Source of the DNA: Natronocella acetinitrilica
GTDB lineage: Bacteria; Pseudomonadota; Gammaproteobacteria; Nitrococcales; Aquisalimonadaceae
Length of the DNA: 64,000 bases
Assembly (NCBI RefSeq): GCF_024170285.1
Contig: NZ_JALJXV010000001.1
Location: 496,001-560,000 of the forward strand
Direction of reading: 5' to 3'
Within the stretch, counting starts at the first letter, position 1, and every line of letters starts with the position of its first letter. The translations under genes were made by a program, and so were the position numbers. The notes below the pieces were generated by a model. That model had not been told where the DNA came from. It searched no databases and was given only the letters and a program-made list of their open reading frames with translations. Positions 1 through 13,020 of the stretch are shown in pieces.

Positions 1-2
1 TG

Positions 3-854
3 ATGAGCAAGAAGCGAGGACTGGGCAAGGGTCTGGATGCACTGCTGGGCAGCGCCACCAGCGCCAACCCGGATGACGGCGGTACCCTGCGACGCCTGCC
101 TGTGGATCTGCTGCAACGTGGCCGCTACCAGCCCCGCCGTGACATGGACCCGGCGGCGCTGCAGGAACTGGCCGACTCCATTCGCAGCCAGGGTATCCTG
201 CAACCGCTGGTGGTCCGGGCGATTGACGAGGAGCGCTACGAGATCGTCGCCGGTGAACGGCGCTGGCGTGCCGCCCAGCTGGCCGGTCTAGACCGGGTGC
301 CGGCCATCGTCCGGGAAATCCCCGATGAGGTGGCCCTTGCCGTTGGCCTGATCGAGAACATCCAGCGGGAGGACCTGAATCCCCTGGAAGAGGCATTCGC
401 CCTGGAGCGCCTGATCGACGAGTTCGGCATGACGCACCAGGCCGTCTCGGAGGCCGTCGGTCGCTCACGGGCCGCCGTCTCGAACCTCCTGCGCCTGCTT
501 GAGCTGAACGACGACGTCAAGCGACTGGTCGCCGAGGGGCGGCTCGAAATGGGCCATGCCCGCGCCCTGGCGGCTCTCAAGGGCGGTGTGCAGAGTGAGG
601 TTGCCGCCCGAGTGGTCGCCAGGGCACTGTCGGTGCGGGCCACGGAAAGCATTGTTCGAAAATTGCTTGAAAGTGAGCGCCCTGGTCGCCGTCCGCAGAA
701 GCTCGACCCGGATATCCGTCGTCTTCAGGATGATCTCACCGACCGCCTCGGGGCGAGCGTTCAGATCCAGCAGAGTCGTGGTGGCGCTGGCAAGCTCGTG
801 ATCCAGTACACCAGTCTGGATGAACTCGATGGCATTCTGGGGCGCATCCGCTAG
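3..854 (+). CDS. parB: ParB chromosome-partitioning protein
   Basis: A 283-residue ParB/Spo0J protein that binds parS sites and spreads on DNA to help ParA segregate the chromosome. The N-terminal nuclease-like ParB domain (about residues 30-125) carries the signature GERRWRAAQLAG. A helix-turn-helix follows (about 140-165, MTHQAVSEAVGRSRAAVSNL), and the C-terminal dimerisation segment ends at residue 283. The start ATG overlaps a TGA at positions 1-3 (TGATG), which is most simply the stop of parA lying left of the window (inference). Length is normal for the family. It is followed by a short dyad and the promoter of the atp operon. Confidence 0.96.
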   Translation: MSKKRGLGKGLDALLGSATSANPDDGGTLRRLPVDLLQRGRYQPRRDMDPAALQELADSIRSQGILQPLVVRAIDEERYEIVAGERRWRAAQLAGLDRVPAIVREIPDEVALAVGLIENIQREDLNPLEEAFALERLIDEFGMTHQAVSEAVGRSRAAVSNLLRLLELNDDVKRLVAEGRLEMGHARALAALKGGVQSEVAARVVARALSVRATESIVRKLLESERPGRRPQKLDPDIRRLQDDLTDRLGASVQIQQSRGGAGKLVIQYTSLDELDGILGRIR

Positions 855-863
855 CCGGGTAAT

Positions 864-879
864 CGCCGCAGTGGCGGCG
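864..879. other. GC-rich dyad after parB
   Basis: CGCCGC and GCGGCG (864-869 and 874-879) can pair around the loop AGTG. There is no following T-run, so it is only a weak candidate terminator for parB. It abuts the -35 element of the atp promoter. Confidence 0.35.
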
Positions 880-908
880 TTGACCGAATAGGGTCGAGTC
901 TTTATACT
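880..908 (+). promoter_or_regulatory. sigma-70-type promoter of the atp operon
   Basis: TTGACC at 880-885 and TATACT at 903-908 are separated by exactly 17 bases, close to the sigma-70 consensus. They lie about 140 bases before atpI with no intervening gene. This is the only good promoter match between parB and atpI. Confidence 0.6.
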
Positions 909-1046
909 CCGCACCTCAATGCTGTCGGGCCACGGGGAAAAGTGACCTAGACATGAGCATTTAGAGCTGTTTACCAGCAGCATTCCGGGACCCGGACCAG
1001 CCAAGCAGGGCGCTTGCTGGGGCCGGCATTCGCGCGACCGTGAATC

Positions 1047-2253
<1,207 letters not shown>

Positions 2254-2294
2254 TCGCATCATCAACTTAACGTCCTGACTCGACTCGGAGGTAG

Positions 2295-2585
<291 letters not shown>

Positions 2586-2634
2586 GGTCCGGCCTCGCCG
2601 GTAAATTCCAGGTTTCGGCATCGGAGGGGATGGC

Positions 2635-3105
2635 ATGGGTATCAATGCCACGCTCTTAGGCCAGATGATTGCCTTCGGCATCTTCGTCTGGTTCACCATG
2701 AAGTTCGTATGGCCAGTGCTTACGCAGGCCATGCAGGAACGGCAGCAGAAGATCAGTGACGGGCTTGCCGCCGCGGAGCGCGGCCGCAAGGACCTCGAAG
2801 ACGCGGAAGCCCAAAAGGCTGAGCTGTTGAAAGAGGCCCGCGCCAAGGCCAATGAAATGCTCGATCAGGCCAACAAGCGTGCCAACGAACTGGTTGAAGA
2901 AGCTCGCGAGACTGCCCGCAAGGAAGGCGAGCGCCAGCTGGCTCAGGCCCAGGCGCAAATCGAGCAGGAGCTCAACAAGGTCAAGCGCGAACTGCGCGAA
3001 CAGGTGGTCACACTCGCCATCACCGGGGCTTCCCGTGTGCTGGAGCGCGAGGTGGACGCCAAGTCGCACAATGACCTGCTGACCGATCTGGCCAAGCAAC
3101 TCTGA
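2635..3105 (+). CDS. atpF: F0F1 ATP synthase subunit b
   Basis: Peripheral stalk subunit of 156 residues, the same length as in E. coli. One N-terminal membrane segment (about residues 5-25) is followed by a long charged coiled coil rich in Ala, Glu, Lys and Arg that reaches delta and F1. It starts behind a GGAGGGG ribosome site. It is a single b-type gene, with no second b' copy in the operon. Confidence 0.96.
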   Translation: MGINATLLGQMIAFGIFVWFTMKFVWPVLTQAMQERQQKISDGLAAAERGRKDLEDAEAQKAELLKEARAKANEMLDQANKRANELVEEARETARKEGERQLAQAQAQIEQELNKVKRELREQVVTLAITGASRVLEREVDAKSHNDLLTDLAKQL

Positions 3106-3115
3106 GGCGGACACG

Positions 3116-3652
3116 ATGGCTGAATTGACCACCATCGCCCGGCCGTACGCGCAGGCAGTCTTCAAGCATGCCAAGGAGCACAAGCAGCTCGGCCCCTGGT
3201 CCGAGACGCTGCAGTTGCTCGGGCTGATTGCGGCCGATGAGCGCATGCAACCCGTGCTCTCCAGCCCGCGTCCGTCGGCGGACGAACTGGTAGGCCTGTT
3301 TTCAGACCTCTGCGGCGACCGGCTTAGCGAAGCGGGGCGGAACCTGATTCGACTACTCGCCGAGAACCGCCGGCTGATGGCGCTGCCGGCTCTGGTGAAG
3401 CAGTTCGAAGAGCTTCGTGCCGCCGAGGAAGGGACGCTCCAGGCTCTGCTGACGTCGGCGCTGCCGGTGGAAGACAAGGTGCGGGATGAGCTGGCCAAAG
3501 CCCTGGGCAACCGCTTGCAACGCAAAGTCTCCCTGGAGACGGCGGTGGACGAGCGACTGCTCGGTGGCGCCATCATTCGTGCAGGGGATTTGGTTATCGA
3601 TGGTTCGGTGCGTGGGCGCTTGCAGCGCATGGCCACGCAGCTGAGCCGCTAA
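3116..3652 (+). CDS. atpH: F0F1 ATP synthase subunit delta
   Basis: A 178-residue OSCP/delta subunit that connects the b stalk to the top of the alpha-beta hexamer. The N-terminal helical bundle begins [11 protein letters not shown], the classic delta start. The C-terminal part contains [14 protein letters not shown], matching the conserved GG(M/I) and G(D) positions of the family. It lies 10 bases after atpF and 13 before atpA, so it is translated as part of the operon. Confidence 0.96.
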   Translation: MAELTTIARPYAQAVFKHAKEHKQLGPWSETLQLLGLIAADERMQPVLSSPRPSADELVGLFSDLCGDRLSEAGRNLIRLLAENRRLMALPALVKQFEELRAAEEGTLQALLTSALPVEDKVRDELAKALGNRLQRKVSLETAVDERLLGGAIIRAGDLVIDGSVRGRLQRMATQLSR

Positions 3653-3665
3653 GGGGACGACTCCA

Positions 3666-5207
3666 ATGCAACTCAAAGCGTCGGAAATCAGTGATCTCAT
3701 CAAGCAGCGCCTCGAAAATTTCGAGGGCGCGTCCGAGGCCCGTAATGAAGGCACCGCCGTATCGGTGCAGGACGGTATCGTCCGCATTGCCGGCCTCGCC
3801 GATGTCATGCAGGGGGAGATGCTCGAGTTCCCCGACAACACGTTCGGCATGGCATTGAACCTGGAACGGGATTCCGTGGGTGCGGTTATTCTCGGTGACT
3901 ACCGGCACATTACCGAAGGTGCCTCGGTCAAATGCACCGGCCGCATTCTGGAAGTGCCCACGGGCGAGGCCCTGCTGGGTCGCGTGGTTGATGCCCTGGG
4001 CAACCCCATCGACGGCAAGGGCCCAATCGACACCAAGACCACCGCTCCGGTGGAGAAGGTTGCGCCGGGCGTTATCGCACGGCAGTCGGTGGACCAGCCG
4101 GTGCAGACCGGTCTCAAGGCCATCGACGCCATGGTGCCCATTGGCCGCGGCCAGCGCGAGTTGATCATCGGTGACCGCCAGACTGGCAAGACCGCTGTCG
4201 CGATTGACGCGATCATCAACCAGAAGGGTAGTGGCATCAAGTGCGTCTACGTCGCGGTGGGCCAGAAGGCTTCCTCCATCGCCAACGTGGTGCGCAAGCT
4301 CGAGGAGCATGGCGCTCTCGAGCACACCATCGTCGTGGCTGCAGCCGCCTCCGAGTCGGCGGCCATGCAGTTCATCGCGCCCTATGCCGGGTGCACCATG
4401 GGTGAGTACTTCCGCGATCGCGGCGAAGATGCCCTGATCGTCTATGATGACCTCTCCAAGCAGGCGGTGGCCTATCGGCAGGTTTCCCTGTTGCTGCGCC
4501 GTCCGCCCGGCCGCGAAGCCTACCCCGGTGACGTCTTCTACCTGCACTCCCGGTTGCTGGAGCGGGCCGCGCGGATCAATGCCGAGTACGTCGAGAAGAT
4601 CACTAACGGCGAGGTGAAGGGCAAGACGGGTTCTCTCACCGCACTGCCGATCATCGAGACTCAGGCCGGTGACGTGTCGGCATTCGTACCAACCAACGTG
4701 ATCTCCATCACCGACGGTCAGATCTTCCTGGAAACGGACCTCTTCAACTCCGGTATCCGCCCGGCCATCAACGCCGGTATTTCGGTGTCCCGAGTCGGTG
4801 GTGCGGCCCAGACCAAGATCATCAAGAAGCTCGGTGGTGGTATCCGTCTGGCGCTGGCTCAGTATCGGGAGCTGGCGGCCTTCGCGCAGTTTGCATCGGA
4901 TCTGGACGAAGCCACCCGTAAGCAGCTTGAGCGGGGTCAGCGCGTGACCGAGCTGATGAAGCAGCGCCAGTACTCGCCGCTGTCCATCGCCGAGATCGCA
5001 ATCTCGCTGTATGCCGCCAACGAAGGCTACCTGGACGACCTGGAGATGAAGCAGGTGGGCCCGTTCGAGGACGGACTGCACGCGCACCTGAACGGCAATC
5101 ACGCCGAGCTTGCCAAGAAGGTGAACGATACCGGCAACTTCGATGACGCCATCGAGAAAGGCTTCAAGAAGGCTGTCGAGGAGTTCAAGTCGCAGGGCAC
5201 CTGGTAA
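3666..5207 (+). CDS. atpA: F0F1 ATP synthase subunit alpha
   Basis: Regulatory, non-catalytic nucleotide-binding subunit of F1, 513 residues as in E. coli. The Walker A motif is [10 protein letters not shown] (about residue 170). The family signature [14 protein letters not shown] is present near residue 365. The N-terminal membrane-facing helix begins [15 protein letters not shown]. Third F1 gene by function, in the usual place between delta and gamma. Confidence 0.98.
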   Translation: MQLKASEISDLIKQRLENFEGASEARNEGTAVSVQDGIVRIAGLADVMQGEMLEFPDNTFGMALNLERDSVGAVILGDYRHITEGASVKCTGRILEVPTGEALLGRVVDALGNPIDGKGPIDTKTTAPVEKVAPGVIARQSVDQPVQTGLKAIDAMVPIGRGQRELIIGDRQTGKTAVAIDAIINQKGSGIKCVYVAVGQKASSIANVVRKLEEHGALEHTIVVAAAASESAAMQFIAPYAGCTMGEYFRDRGEDALIVYDDLSKQAVAYRQVSLLLRRPPGREAYPGDVFYLHSRLLERAARINAEYVEKITNGEVKGKTGSLTALPIIETQAGDVSAFVPTNVISITDGQIFLETDLFNSGIRPAINAGISVSRVGGAAQTKIIKKLGGGIRLALAQYRELAAFAQFASDLDEATRKQLERGQRVTELMKQRQYSPLSIAEIAISLYAANEGYLDDLEMKQVGPFEDGLHAHLNGNHAELAKKVNDTGNFDDAIEKGFKKAVEEFKSQGTW

Positions 5208-5225
5208 CCGGATAGGGGCAGACGC

Positions 5226-6095
5226 ATGGCCGGCGCAAAAGAGATTCGCACGCAGATCAAGAGCGTCCAGAGTACGCAGAAGATCACCAGTGCCATGGAA
5301 ATGGTGGCGGCGAGCAAGATGCGTTCAGCGCAACAGCGCATGCAGCGTGCTCGTCCGTATTCCGACAAGATTCGCAACGTGATTGCGCATCTGGCGAAAG
5401 CCGACCCGGAATACCGCCATCCGTTTCTCGTGGAGCGCGAAGTCAAGCGCGTGGGATTCATCGTCGTCACGTCCGATCGCGGGCTCTGTGGTGGCCTGAA
5501 CGCCAATCTGTTTCGCAAGCTATTGCCGCAACTCGCGACCTGTCAGCAGAAAGGGCTGGACGTCGATGTCTGCGCCATCGGTAACAAGGGGCTGCAGTTC
5601 TTCTCGCGGCTCAACGCGAACCTGGTTGCCAATGTGACGCACCTTGGCGATACGCCGCGTATCGCCGATCTGCTGGGCTCCATCAAGGTCATGCTGGACG
5701 CCTATCGGGAAGGTGAGCTTGACCAGATCGTCCTGGTGTATAACCGCTTCATCAACACCATGACCCAGGAACCCCGGCTCGAGACACTGCTGCCGTTGCA
5801 GCCGGTCGAGGCGGACGACGAGGAAGAGCAGCAGTACGGCTGGGACTACATCTACGAGCCCGACGCCGTGGAAGTGCTTGATCACCTGCTCGAGCGATAC
5901 GTGGAATCCCTGGTCTATCAGGCCGTGGTAGACAACATTGCCAGTGAACAGGCGGCGCGCATGGTTGCCATGAAGAGCGCCTCCGATAACGCTGAGTCAC
6001 TGATCGACGAATTGCAGCTGGTCTACAACAAGGCGCGTCAGGCGGCGATCACCACTGAGTTGAGTGAAATCGTCTCCGGGGCGGCAGCAGTCTAG
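5226..6095 (+). CDS. atpG: F0F1 ATP synthase subunit gamma
   Basis: Central rotor shaft of F1, 289 residues. The N-terminal helix contains [17 protein letters not shown] and the C-terminal helix contains [15 protein letters not shown], the two halves of the antiparallel coiled coil. A Rossmann-like middle domain includes [11 protein letters not shown]. It starts 18 bases after atpA. Confidence 0.97.
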   Translation: MAGAKEIRTQIKSVQSTQKITSAMEMVAASKMRSAQQRMQRARPYSDKIRNVIAHLAKADPEYRHPFLVEREVKRVGFIVVTSDRGLCGGLNANLFRKLLPQLATCQQKGLDVDVCAIGNKGLQFFSRLNANLVANVTHLGDTPRIADLLGSIKVMLDAYREGELDQIVLVYNRFINTMTQEPRLETLLPLQPVEADDEEEQQYGWDYIYEPDAVEVLDHLLERYVESLVYQAVVDNIASEQAARMVAMKSASDNAESLIDELQLVYNKARQAAITTELSEIVSGAAAV

Positions 6096-6146
6096 ACCGG
6101 TACCGCAGCCCACGGGGCTGACGCCGTTTTCAAGAATCGAATCTAG

Positions 6147-7535
<1,389 letters not shown>

Positions 7536-7550
7536 CCGAAAGGTAGCCAC

Positions 7551-7979
7551 ATGGCCAGCACCATGCACCTGGACGTCGTCAGCGCCGAAGAGGAGATCTT
7601 CTCCGGCGAGGTGGAATTCGTGGTCGCCCGCGCCACGGAGGGTGAGCTCGGTATCATGCCGCGTCATGCCCCGTTGCTTGCCCGGCTGCAGCCCGGTGAA
7701 GTGCGAGTCCGGCTGTCCGGCGACGAAGAGCAGTATTTTTATGTCTCCGGCGGGATGATCGAAGTGCAGCCCAAGGTCGTCACCATCCTGGCCGACACCG
7801 CTGCGCGGGCCAAGGATCTCGACGAGGCCGCCGCCGAAGAGGCCAAGAAACGGGCCGAAGAGGCGATCCGTAACCGCACCGGCGAAATGGACTACGCCAG
7901 GGCGCAGACCGAGTTGGCTGCAGCCGCGGCGCAGCTGCGGGCCATCCAGAGCCTGCGCAAGAAGCGGGGCAAGAAGTAG
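7551..7979 (+). CDS. atpC: F0F1 ATP synthase subunit epsilon
   Basis: A 142-residue epsilon subunit, last gene of the operon. An N-terminal beta-sandwich starts with LDVVSAEEEIFSG and includes GELGIMPRHAPLL. A two-helix C-terminal region is rich in Ala, Glu, Lys and Arg. The epsilon C-terminal helices act as a regulatory brake on ATP hydrolysis in bacteria. A strong terminator follows within 40 bases of the stop codon. Confidence 0.96.
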   Translation: MASTMHLDVVSAEEEIFSGEVEFVVARATEGELGIMPRHAPLLARLQPGEVRVRLSGDEEQYFYVSGGMIEVQPKVVTILADTAARAKDLDEAAAEEAKKRAEEAIRNRTGEMDYARAQTELAAAAAQLRAIQSLRKKRGKK

Positions 7980-8015
7980 CCTTTTCGTCTTGCGCCCCTC
8001 GGGTATGTGATACTG

Positions 8016-8054
8016 AACCGCCGCCTCGCTTCAGCGACGCGGCGGTTTTCTTTT
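8016..8054 (+). terminator. Rho-independent terminator of the atp operon
   Basis: AACCGCCGC (8016-8024) pairs perfectly with GCGGCGGTT (8039-8047). Further pairing of CGC with GCG inside leaves a small loop. TTTCTTTT follows directly. It sits between atpC and glmU; the T-run runs up to the glmU ribosome site. Confidence 0.88.
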
Positions 8055-8067
8055 GGAGACCTGGAAC

Positions 8068-9450
8068 ATGGCCGCAAAACCGCCATTGCACGTCGTAATC
8101 CTTGCTGCCGGTCAGGGCACCCGCATGCGCTCGGCCCTGCCGAAGGTGCTACACCCCGTCGCCGGCCGGCCCATGCTTGCCCATGTCATCGACACGGCCC
8201 GCAATCTCGCGCCCCAGGCGATTCACCTGGTCCATGGCCATGGCGGTGCGACCCTGCAGCAGGTGATTCGCGACGACGATCTGCACTGGGTGGCCCAGGA
8301 ACAACAGCTCGGCACCGGCCATGCCGTCCGGCAAGCGCTGCCCGGTATCCCCGACGATGCCATGGTTCTGGTGCTCTACGGCGACGTTCCCCTGGTGCGC
8401 GAAGCCACCTTGCAGCCCCTCTGCGAGGCGGCGACGGAAACGGTCGCCGTACTCACCGTGGAACTGGTCGACCCCACCGGTTATGGGCGCATTCAACGCG
8501 GCCCAGAAGGCGCGGTCGTCGGCATCGTCGAGGAAAAGGACGCCACCCTTGAGCAGCGCCGAATCACCGAGACCAATACCGGCATGATGGCCGCTCCGGC
8601 TGCCTTGCTCCACACCCTGCTTGCCCGTTGCACCAACGACAATGCCCAGGGTGAGTACTACCTTACCGACGTGGTCGCCCTGCGGGCTGGCGACGGCGGC
8701 ACGGTCAACGCCGTGCGTGCTTCGGATGCGCTGGAGGTGGCTGGCGTCAACAACCGGGTTCAACTGGCCACCTGTGAGCGCGCCTTGCAGCAACGTATTG
8801 CCGAATCCCTCATGCGCAACGGGGTGACTATTGTCGATCCGGCCCGTCTCGACGTCCGCGGCAAGCTGCACTGTGCCACGGATGTTACCATCGACATCAA
8901 CTGCATCTTTGAAGGAAATGTGGAGATCGGCGCCGGCAGCGTCATCGGCGCCGGCGCGGTCTTACGTGATTGTCGCCTGGGTGAAAACGTCCACGTGGAG
9001 CCCTACAGCCTGATTGATGGAGCCACCGTGGCCGCGGATGCCCACATCGGCCCGTTTGCCCGCTTGCGACCTGGTACGGTTCTGGAACAGGGAGCGAAGG
9101 CCGGTAATTTCGTCGAGCTGAAAAAGGCGAGCCTTGGCCCGGGCACCAAGGTGAACCACCTGAGCTATGTCGGCGATGCCGTGCTTGGCGCCGGCGTGAA
9201 TGTTGGCGCTGGCACGATTACCTGCAATTACGACGGAACCAACAAGCACGAAACCCGCATCGGCGACGGGAGCTTCATCGGCTCGGATACTCAACTCGTG
9301 GCGCCGGTCACCGTTGGTGCAGGCTGCGTGGTGGCCGCTGGAACCACGGTAACCCGTGATGCGCCCGACCATTGTCTGGTCATCAGCCGGACCGAGCAGG
9401 CCAATATCGAGGGTTGGCCGCAACGACGAGACACCAAAAAACGCGACTGA
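8068..9450 (+). CDS. glmU: Bifunctional GlcNAc-1-P uridyltransferase / GlcN-1-P acetyltransferase
   Basis: GlmU acetylates glucosamine-1-phosphate and then uridylates it to UDP-GlcNAc, the precursor of peptidoglycan and lipid A. The N-terminal nucleotidyltransferase domain starts VVILAAGQGTRMRS. The C-terminal half is a left-handed beta-helix of hexapeptide repeats containing GAGTITCNYDGTNKHET, with the conserved acetyl-CoA site residues. The ATG at 8068 is preceded by GGAG at a good distance and gives 460 residues; an upstream in-frame TTG at 8053 is less likely. In many gammaproteobacteria it also follows the atp operon. Confidence 0.96.
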   Translation: MAAKPPLHVVILAAGQGTRMRSALPKVLHPVAGRPMLAHVIDTARNLAPQAIHLVHGHGGATLQQVIRDDDLHWVAQEQQLGTGHAVRQALPGIPDDAMVLVLYGDVPLVREATLQPLCEAATETVAVLTVELVDPTGYGRIQRGPEGAVVGIVEEKDATLEQRRITETNTGMMAAPAALLHTLLARCTNDNAQGEYYLTDVVALRAGDGGTVNAVRASDALEVAGVNNRVQLATCERALQQRIAESLMRNGVTIVDPARLDVRGKLHCATDVTIDINCIFEGNVEIGAGSVIGAGAVLRDCRLGENVHVEPYSLIDGATVAADAHIGPFARLRPGTVLEQGAKAGNFVELKKASLGPGTKVNHLSYVGDAVLGAGVNVGAGTITCNYDGTNKHETRIGDGSFIGSDTQLVAPVTVGAGCVVAAGTTVTRDAPDHCLVISRTEQANIEGWPQRRDTKKRD

Positions 9451-9546
9451 CACCGTTGACGGGGGGACCATCGCCGTCGATGCTTTTATTAGAGCGAACT
9501 GATGGAGTCGCTCGGTATCTCCCGCGGTTGGAACAGGAGTTCTCCC

Positions 9547-10392
9547 ATGTTCGAGCATGTCGTTGTCGCAGCCCACTTCGCCTCTGCCTCCTCGCCCCTG
9601 CTGGCCAGTCTTGAGGAATTGCGCGCACGAGGCGCCCGGGAACTCACGCTGGTGGATGTGCTCCGCTCCCACCACGTCGAGGAGCAGTCGGCGGAACATC
9701 GCGAGGAGACACATCGACGCCTGGAAGAACAGCGTACCGTGCTCGAGGAAGCGGGCTTCAAGGTGAATCTTGAGGTGCGAACCGGGCAACCGGCCCACGA
9801 GTTCGCACACCTGGCGCGGCTCCGCGGCGCATCCCTGATCCTCGTGGGCTCCCGGGGGGAACAGTATTTCCGCGAATTCATGCGCGGCTCCACCATACTG
9901 CAACTGATTCGCAAGACCTCGGTCCCCACCCTGATCGAACCCATCGAGGGCGAGTCGCGGCAGGTCCGCGGCAGGGGTTTCGATCATCTTCTGCTGGCGA
10001 CGGATTTCTCGGGTACGGCTGCGGACGCCGAGCAGATGGCCGTGGACCTCGCCGGCCAGGCCCGTCGGCTGGTGCTGGTGCATGTGATGGAAGATGATGA
10101 GGTGGACGCCTTTGGCGAAGAAGGTGCCCGGGAGCGTGCCCAATCCACCATGCAGGCTCTGGTTGACCGCTTGCCCAATATGCAGCAACCACCGGTGGTT
10201 CGCATCGTGGAAGGCACCGCCTCTTCCGAAATTCGCCGTATTGCCGAGGACGAAGGCAGCTCCATGATCATCATGGGCAAGCGGGGCCACAGCCCGATCA
10301 GGGAATTGCTGCTAGGCAGTACCATTCAGAACGTGGTGCGATACGCCAACTGCTCAGTGCTGATGGTCCCGCACCGTTCGGGCCTGGACTGA
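9547..10392 (+). CDS. Tandem universal stress protein
   Basis: A 281-residue protein with two UspA domains (about 1-140 and 150-281). Both keep the ATP-binding pattern G-x2-G-x9-G-S: GSRGEQYFREFMRGS in the first half and GKRGHSPIRELLLGS in the second. It therefore belongs to the nucleotide-binding Usp class rather than the UspA-like non-binding class. The ATG at 9547 has AGGAG seven bases upstream; an earlier in-frame ATG at 9502 lacks one. It sits between glmU and glmS, which are usually adjacent, and may respond to envelope or energy stress (inference). Cytoplasmic. Confidence 0.88.
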   Translation: MFEHVVVAAHFASASSPLLASLEELRARGARELTLVDVLRSHHVEEQSAEHREETHRRLEEQRTVLEEAGFKVNLEVRTGQPAHEFAHLARLRGASLILVGSRGEQYFREFMRGSTILQLIRKTSVPTLIEPIEGESRQVRGRGFDHLLLATDFSGTAADAEQMAVDLAGQARRLVLVHVMEDDEVDAFGEEGARERAQSTMQALVDRLPNMQQPPVVRIVEGTASSEIRRIAEDEGSSMIIMGKRGHSPIRELLLGSTIQNVVRYANCSVLMVPHRSGLD

Positions 10393-10440
10393 AGAACGCA
10401 TCCGACACCGCTGATCCGTAACCGAACTGGGAGAACTTGT

Positions 10441-12276
10441 ATGTGCGGTATCGTTGGCGCCGTCGCCGAGCGCGATGTGTCCCGTATCCTGTTGGAAGGC
10501 CTGCGCCGACTGGAATACCGTGGTTACGACTCTGCCGGCATGGCCATACTCGACCAGGAGTGCGTGATTCGGCGCCAGCGTGCTGCGGGAAAGGTGGAGC
10601 GGCTGGAGAGCGCCCTGGAGGAAACCCCCCTCACCGGGCGGTTGGGTATCGCCCACACCCGATGGGCAACCCACGGCAAGCCGACAGACAACAACGCCCA
10701 CCCACATGTGGCCCGCGACGCCGTCGCCATCGTGCATAACGGGATCATCGAAAACTACGCCGCACTCCGGTCCCGCTTGCAGGCCGACGGCTACAGCTTC
10801 AGTTCCGAGACCGACACCGAAGTGGTGGTCAATCTCATCCACCACAACATGGGTCAGGGCGGTGAACTTTTCGAGGCGGTGCGAACCAGTCTCACCGAAC
10901 TCGAGGGCGCCTATGCCTTCGGCGTCATCTGCAGCGCCGAGCCCGACCGACTGATCGCCGCCCGCCGGGGATCGCCCCTGGTGATCGGCGTGGGTATCGG
11001 CGAGCACTTCATTGCCTCGGACGTCTCTGCCCTGTTGCCGGTGACCCAGGAGTTCATTTTTCTGGAAGAAGGCGACATCGCGCTCATTACCCGCGATGCC
11101 GTGATCATCCATGACGCCAGGGGCAAGGTGGTCGAGCGCCCGGTGAAGCGTTCACAACTCTCGGCGACAGCGGCGGACAAGGGCAGCTATCGCCACTACA
11201 TGCTGAAGGAGATCTACGAGCAGCCGCGGGTTCTGGCAGAAACCCTGGAAGGGCGGCTTTCCCGTGATCGGGTGTTGCCGGAAGTCTTCGGGCCGGACGC
11301 TGGTGCCGTGTTCGACCAGGTCCAGCGAATCCAGATCGTTGCCTGCGGTACCAGCAATCATGCGGGCATGATTGCCCGTTACTGGTTCGAAAGCCTGGCA
11401 GGGCTACCCTGCGACGTGGAAGTGGCCAGCGAGTATCGCTATCGGCCCCATGTGGTGAGCCCCGGCACCCTGTTCGTGACCATCTCCCAGTCCGGCGAGA
11501 CGGCCGACAGCCTCGCCGCACTGCGTGAAGTGAAGTCCCAGGCGAAGCACCTAGCCACGCTCGCCATTTGCAACGTAGCGGAGAGTTCGCTGGTGCGGGA
11601 ATCCGACCTGGTGCTGATGACGCGTGCCGGCCCCGAGATCGGTGTTGCCTCCACCAAGGCCTTCACAACCCAGTTGGCCGCATTGCTCCTGCTGGTCATT
11701 GCCCTGGGGCGCCGGCACGCCATGACTGCGGATACCGAAGCCCGGCTAGTGGAGGGCTTGCACGCCCTGCCGGCGCTGATCGACCGCGTTCTGCAGATGG
11801 ATGCGGACATCGCGAAACTGTCCGAAGCGTTCGCCGACAAGCACCACAGCCTGTTTCTGGGCCGTGGGCCGCTCTACCCGGTGGCGATGGAAGGCGCGCT
11901 GAAGCTGAAGGAAATCTCATACATCCATGCCGAGGCATACCCGGCTGGCGAACTCAAACACGGCCCCCTGGCCCTGGTAGATGCCGAGATGCCCGTGGTC
12001 GCCGTTGCCCCCAATGACGAACTCATGGAAAAGCTCAAGTCGAACCTGCAGGAAGTGCAGGCCCGGGGTGGTCAGTTATTTGTCTTCGCCGACGAACGCA
12101 CCACCTTCGAAGACAGCCCGGGGCTGCGCCTCGTGAGTGTTCCCGCCGTGGATGACGCGTTGGCAGCCGTGGTGTATACGGTGCCTCTGCAACTGCTCGC
12201 CTACCATGTAGCCCTGCTGAAGGGCACCGACGTGGATAAGCCCCGAAATCTGGCGAAGTCGGTGACGGTGGAGTAA
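10441..12276 (+). CDS. glmS: Glutamine-fructose-6-phosphate aminotransferase (isomerising)
   Basis: GlmS makes glucosamine-6-phosphate from fructose-6-phosphate and glutamine, the step that feeds GlmM and GlmU. Residue 2 is the catalytic cysteine of the class II glutaminase domain (MCGIVGA), which extends to about residue 220. Two SIS sugar isomerase domains follow (about 285-420 and 455-590). The C-terminus [11 protein letters not shown] is the highly conserved end that forms the Tn7 target region in other bacteria. 611 residues, normal length; GGGAG precedes the ATG. Everything to the right for 20 kb is accessory DNA. Confidence 0.97.
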   Translation: MCGIVGAVAERDVSRILLEGLRRLEYRGYDSAGMAILDQECVIRRQRAAGKVERLESALEETPLTGRLGIAHTRWATHGKPTDNNAHPHVARDAVAIVHNGIIENYAALRSRLQADGYSFSSETDTEVVVNLIHHNMGQGGELFEAVRTSLTELEGAYAFGVICSAEPDRLIAARRGSPLVIGVGIGEHFIASDVSALLPVTQEFIFLEEGDIALITRDAVIIHDARGKVVERPVKRSQLSATAADKGSYRHYMLKEIYEQPRVLAETLEGRLSRDRVLPEVFGPDAGAVFDQVQRIQIVACGTSNHAGMIARYWFESLAGLPCDVEVASEYRYRPHVVSPGTLFVTISQSGETADSLAALREVKSQAKHLATLAICNVAESSLVRESDLVLMTRAGPEIGVASTKAFTTQLAALLLLVIALGRRHAMTADTEARLVEGLHALPALIDRVLQMDADIAKLSEAFADKHHSLFLGRGPLYPVAMEGALKLKEISYIHAEAYPAGELKHGPLALVDAEMPVVAVAPNDELMEKLKSNLQEVQARGGQLFVFADERTTFEDSPGLRLVSVPAVDDALAAVVYTVPLQLLAYHVALLKGTDVDKPRNLAKSVTVE

Positions 12277-12322
12277 GTGAGCGGCCCAGGATAAGTGTCT
12301 TTGTCTTCTTCGAATTCAAACG

Positions 12323-12349
12323 CGGACAATTGGAATGGTTTCGTACAAT
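12323..12349. other. Two CGxACAAT direct repeats just after glmS
   Basis: CGGACAAT at 12323-12330 and CGTACAAT at 12342-12349 are spaced 19 bases apart in an AT-rich stretch about 50-70 bases after the glmS stop. Spaced repeats with this core resemble transposase-binding sites at the ends of Tn7-like elements, which insert here. No tns gene is visible, so this is a hint only. Confidence 0.2.
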
Positions 12350-12354
12350 CTCCG

Positions 12355-12370
12355 CTAGTTTGCGAACTAG
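12355..12370. terminator. Perfect inverted repeat downstream of glmS
   Basis: CTAGTT (12355-12360) and AACTAG (12365-12370) pair around TGCG. It could end glmS transcription, but only a broken T-rich stretch follows. A protein-binding palindrome is an equal possibility. Confidence 0.35.
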
Positions 12371-12806
12371 TTGAGAACATTGTTTAGCTAGAGCTTTTGC
12401 GCCTAGAGGTTTCGTGCCTTCTTGGCCAGTTCACTCGAAAAGGAGTGGTACTGGCCATGCGACCGGACCGAAGCCGCAGGCATCGACGCACGCAGGGGGG
12501 GATGGTGCGTGCTGCCTTGGGACACCCTCCGACTTGGGGTAACAGACCGCGTTCCGCAGCCCGGGCGGGCTTTCTTGTCCACTCGCTGAATCCACCATTT
12601 GGTGGTTCGTCAGACCAGTCAACGCCACATGGGCCAAGTGCAGCCGCAAGCCTACGTGCGCTGGATGTGGGTGAAGATCTGAAGATGGCCGATCAGTAAC
12701 GTGCTGGTAACCGGTGGTGCGACTCCAGAGCGGCCAGTCGATGCTAGTGAAGGACTCCTTCTGGAGTCTGAACCGCCCCGCTTTTCGCGGAGGCTCGTTG
12801 GTTTAG
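12371..12806. other. Non-coding stretch of the island edge
   Basis: About 430 bases without a convincing gene. A 100-codon reading frame at 12397-12699 has no ribosome site and no recognisable protein character. The right-hand part, from about 12771 (TGAACCGCCCCG), resembles the terminal inverted repeat and 3' tail of an IS3-group element that ends in the transposase scrap described next. Confidence 0.4.
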
Positions 12807-13020
12807 TCAGGCTGCGATGGCGGCCTGACTGGAGATCTGCCTTAAATGGTTTGCCTCAGCTTCTGCAAGGGGAATATACCCCGGGGGTTCCATCAGCCTT
12901 TGATGGTCTCTGCCAACGCGTTGACGTCGCTGTCGCCTCGGTTGCCGACAGATGGCTCCAGGCCAGCTTCAGCCAAACTTTCCGTATAGCGAATCGAGAC
13001 ATAGGCCCAGCCGCTGCCAG
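12807..13020 (-). pseudogene. IS3-family transposase (OrfB) remnant
   Basis: Read on the minus strand, two blocks match the C-terminal part of IS3-group OrfB. The first block (13020 to 12897) contains YVSIRYTES followed by AEAGLEPSVGNRGDS, then NALAETI. The second block (12896 to 12807) contains EPPGYIPLAEAEAN and ends SSQAAIAA before a TGA. The two are in different frames and about 40 residues normally between them are missing, so a deletion with frameshift has occurred near 12896. The IS-like tail continues left to about 12771. Decayed and not functional. Confidence 0.8.

Noticed and set aside
3594-5102. 502-codon minus-strand frame opposite atpA
   Set aside because: Antisense shadow of a clear atpA gene.
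12397-12699. 100-codon plus-strand frame after glmS
   Set aside because: No ribosome site, arginine-rich composition with no pattern, and it runs through IS debris.
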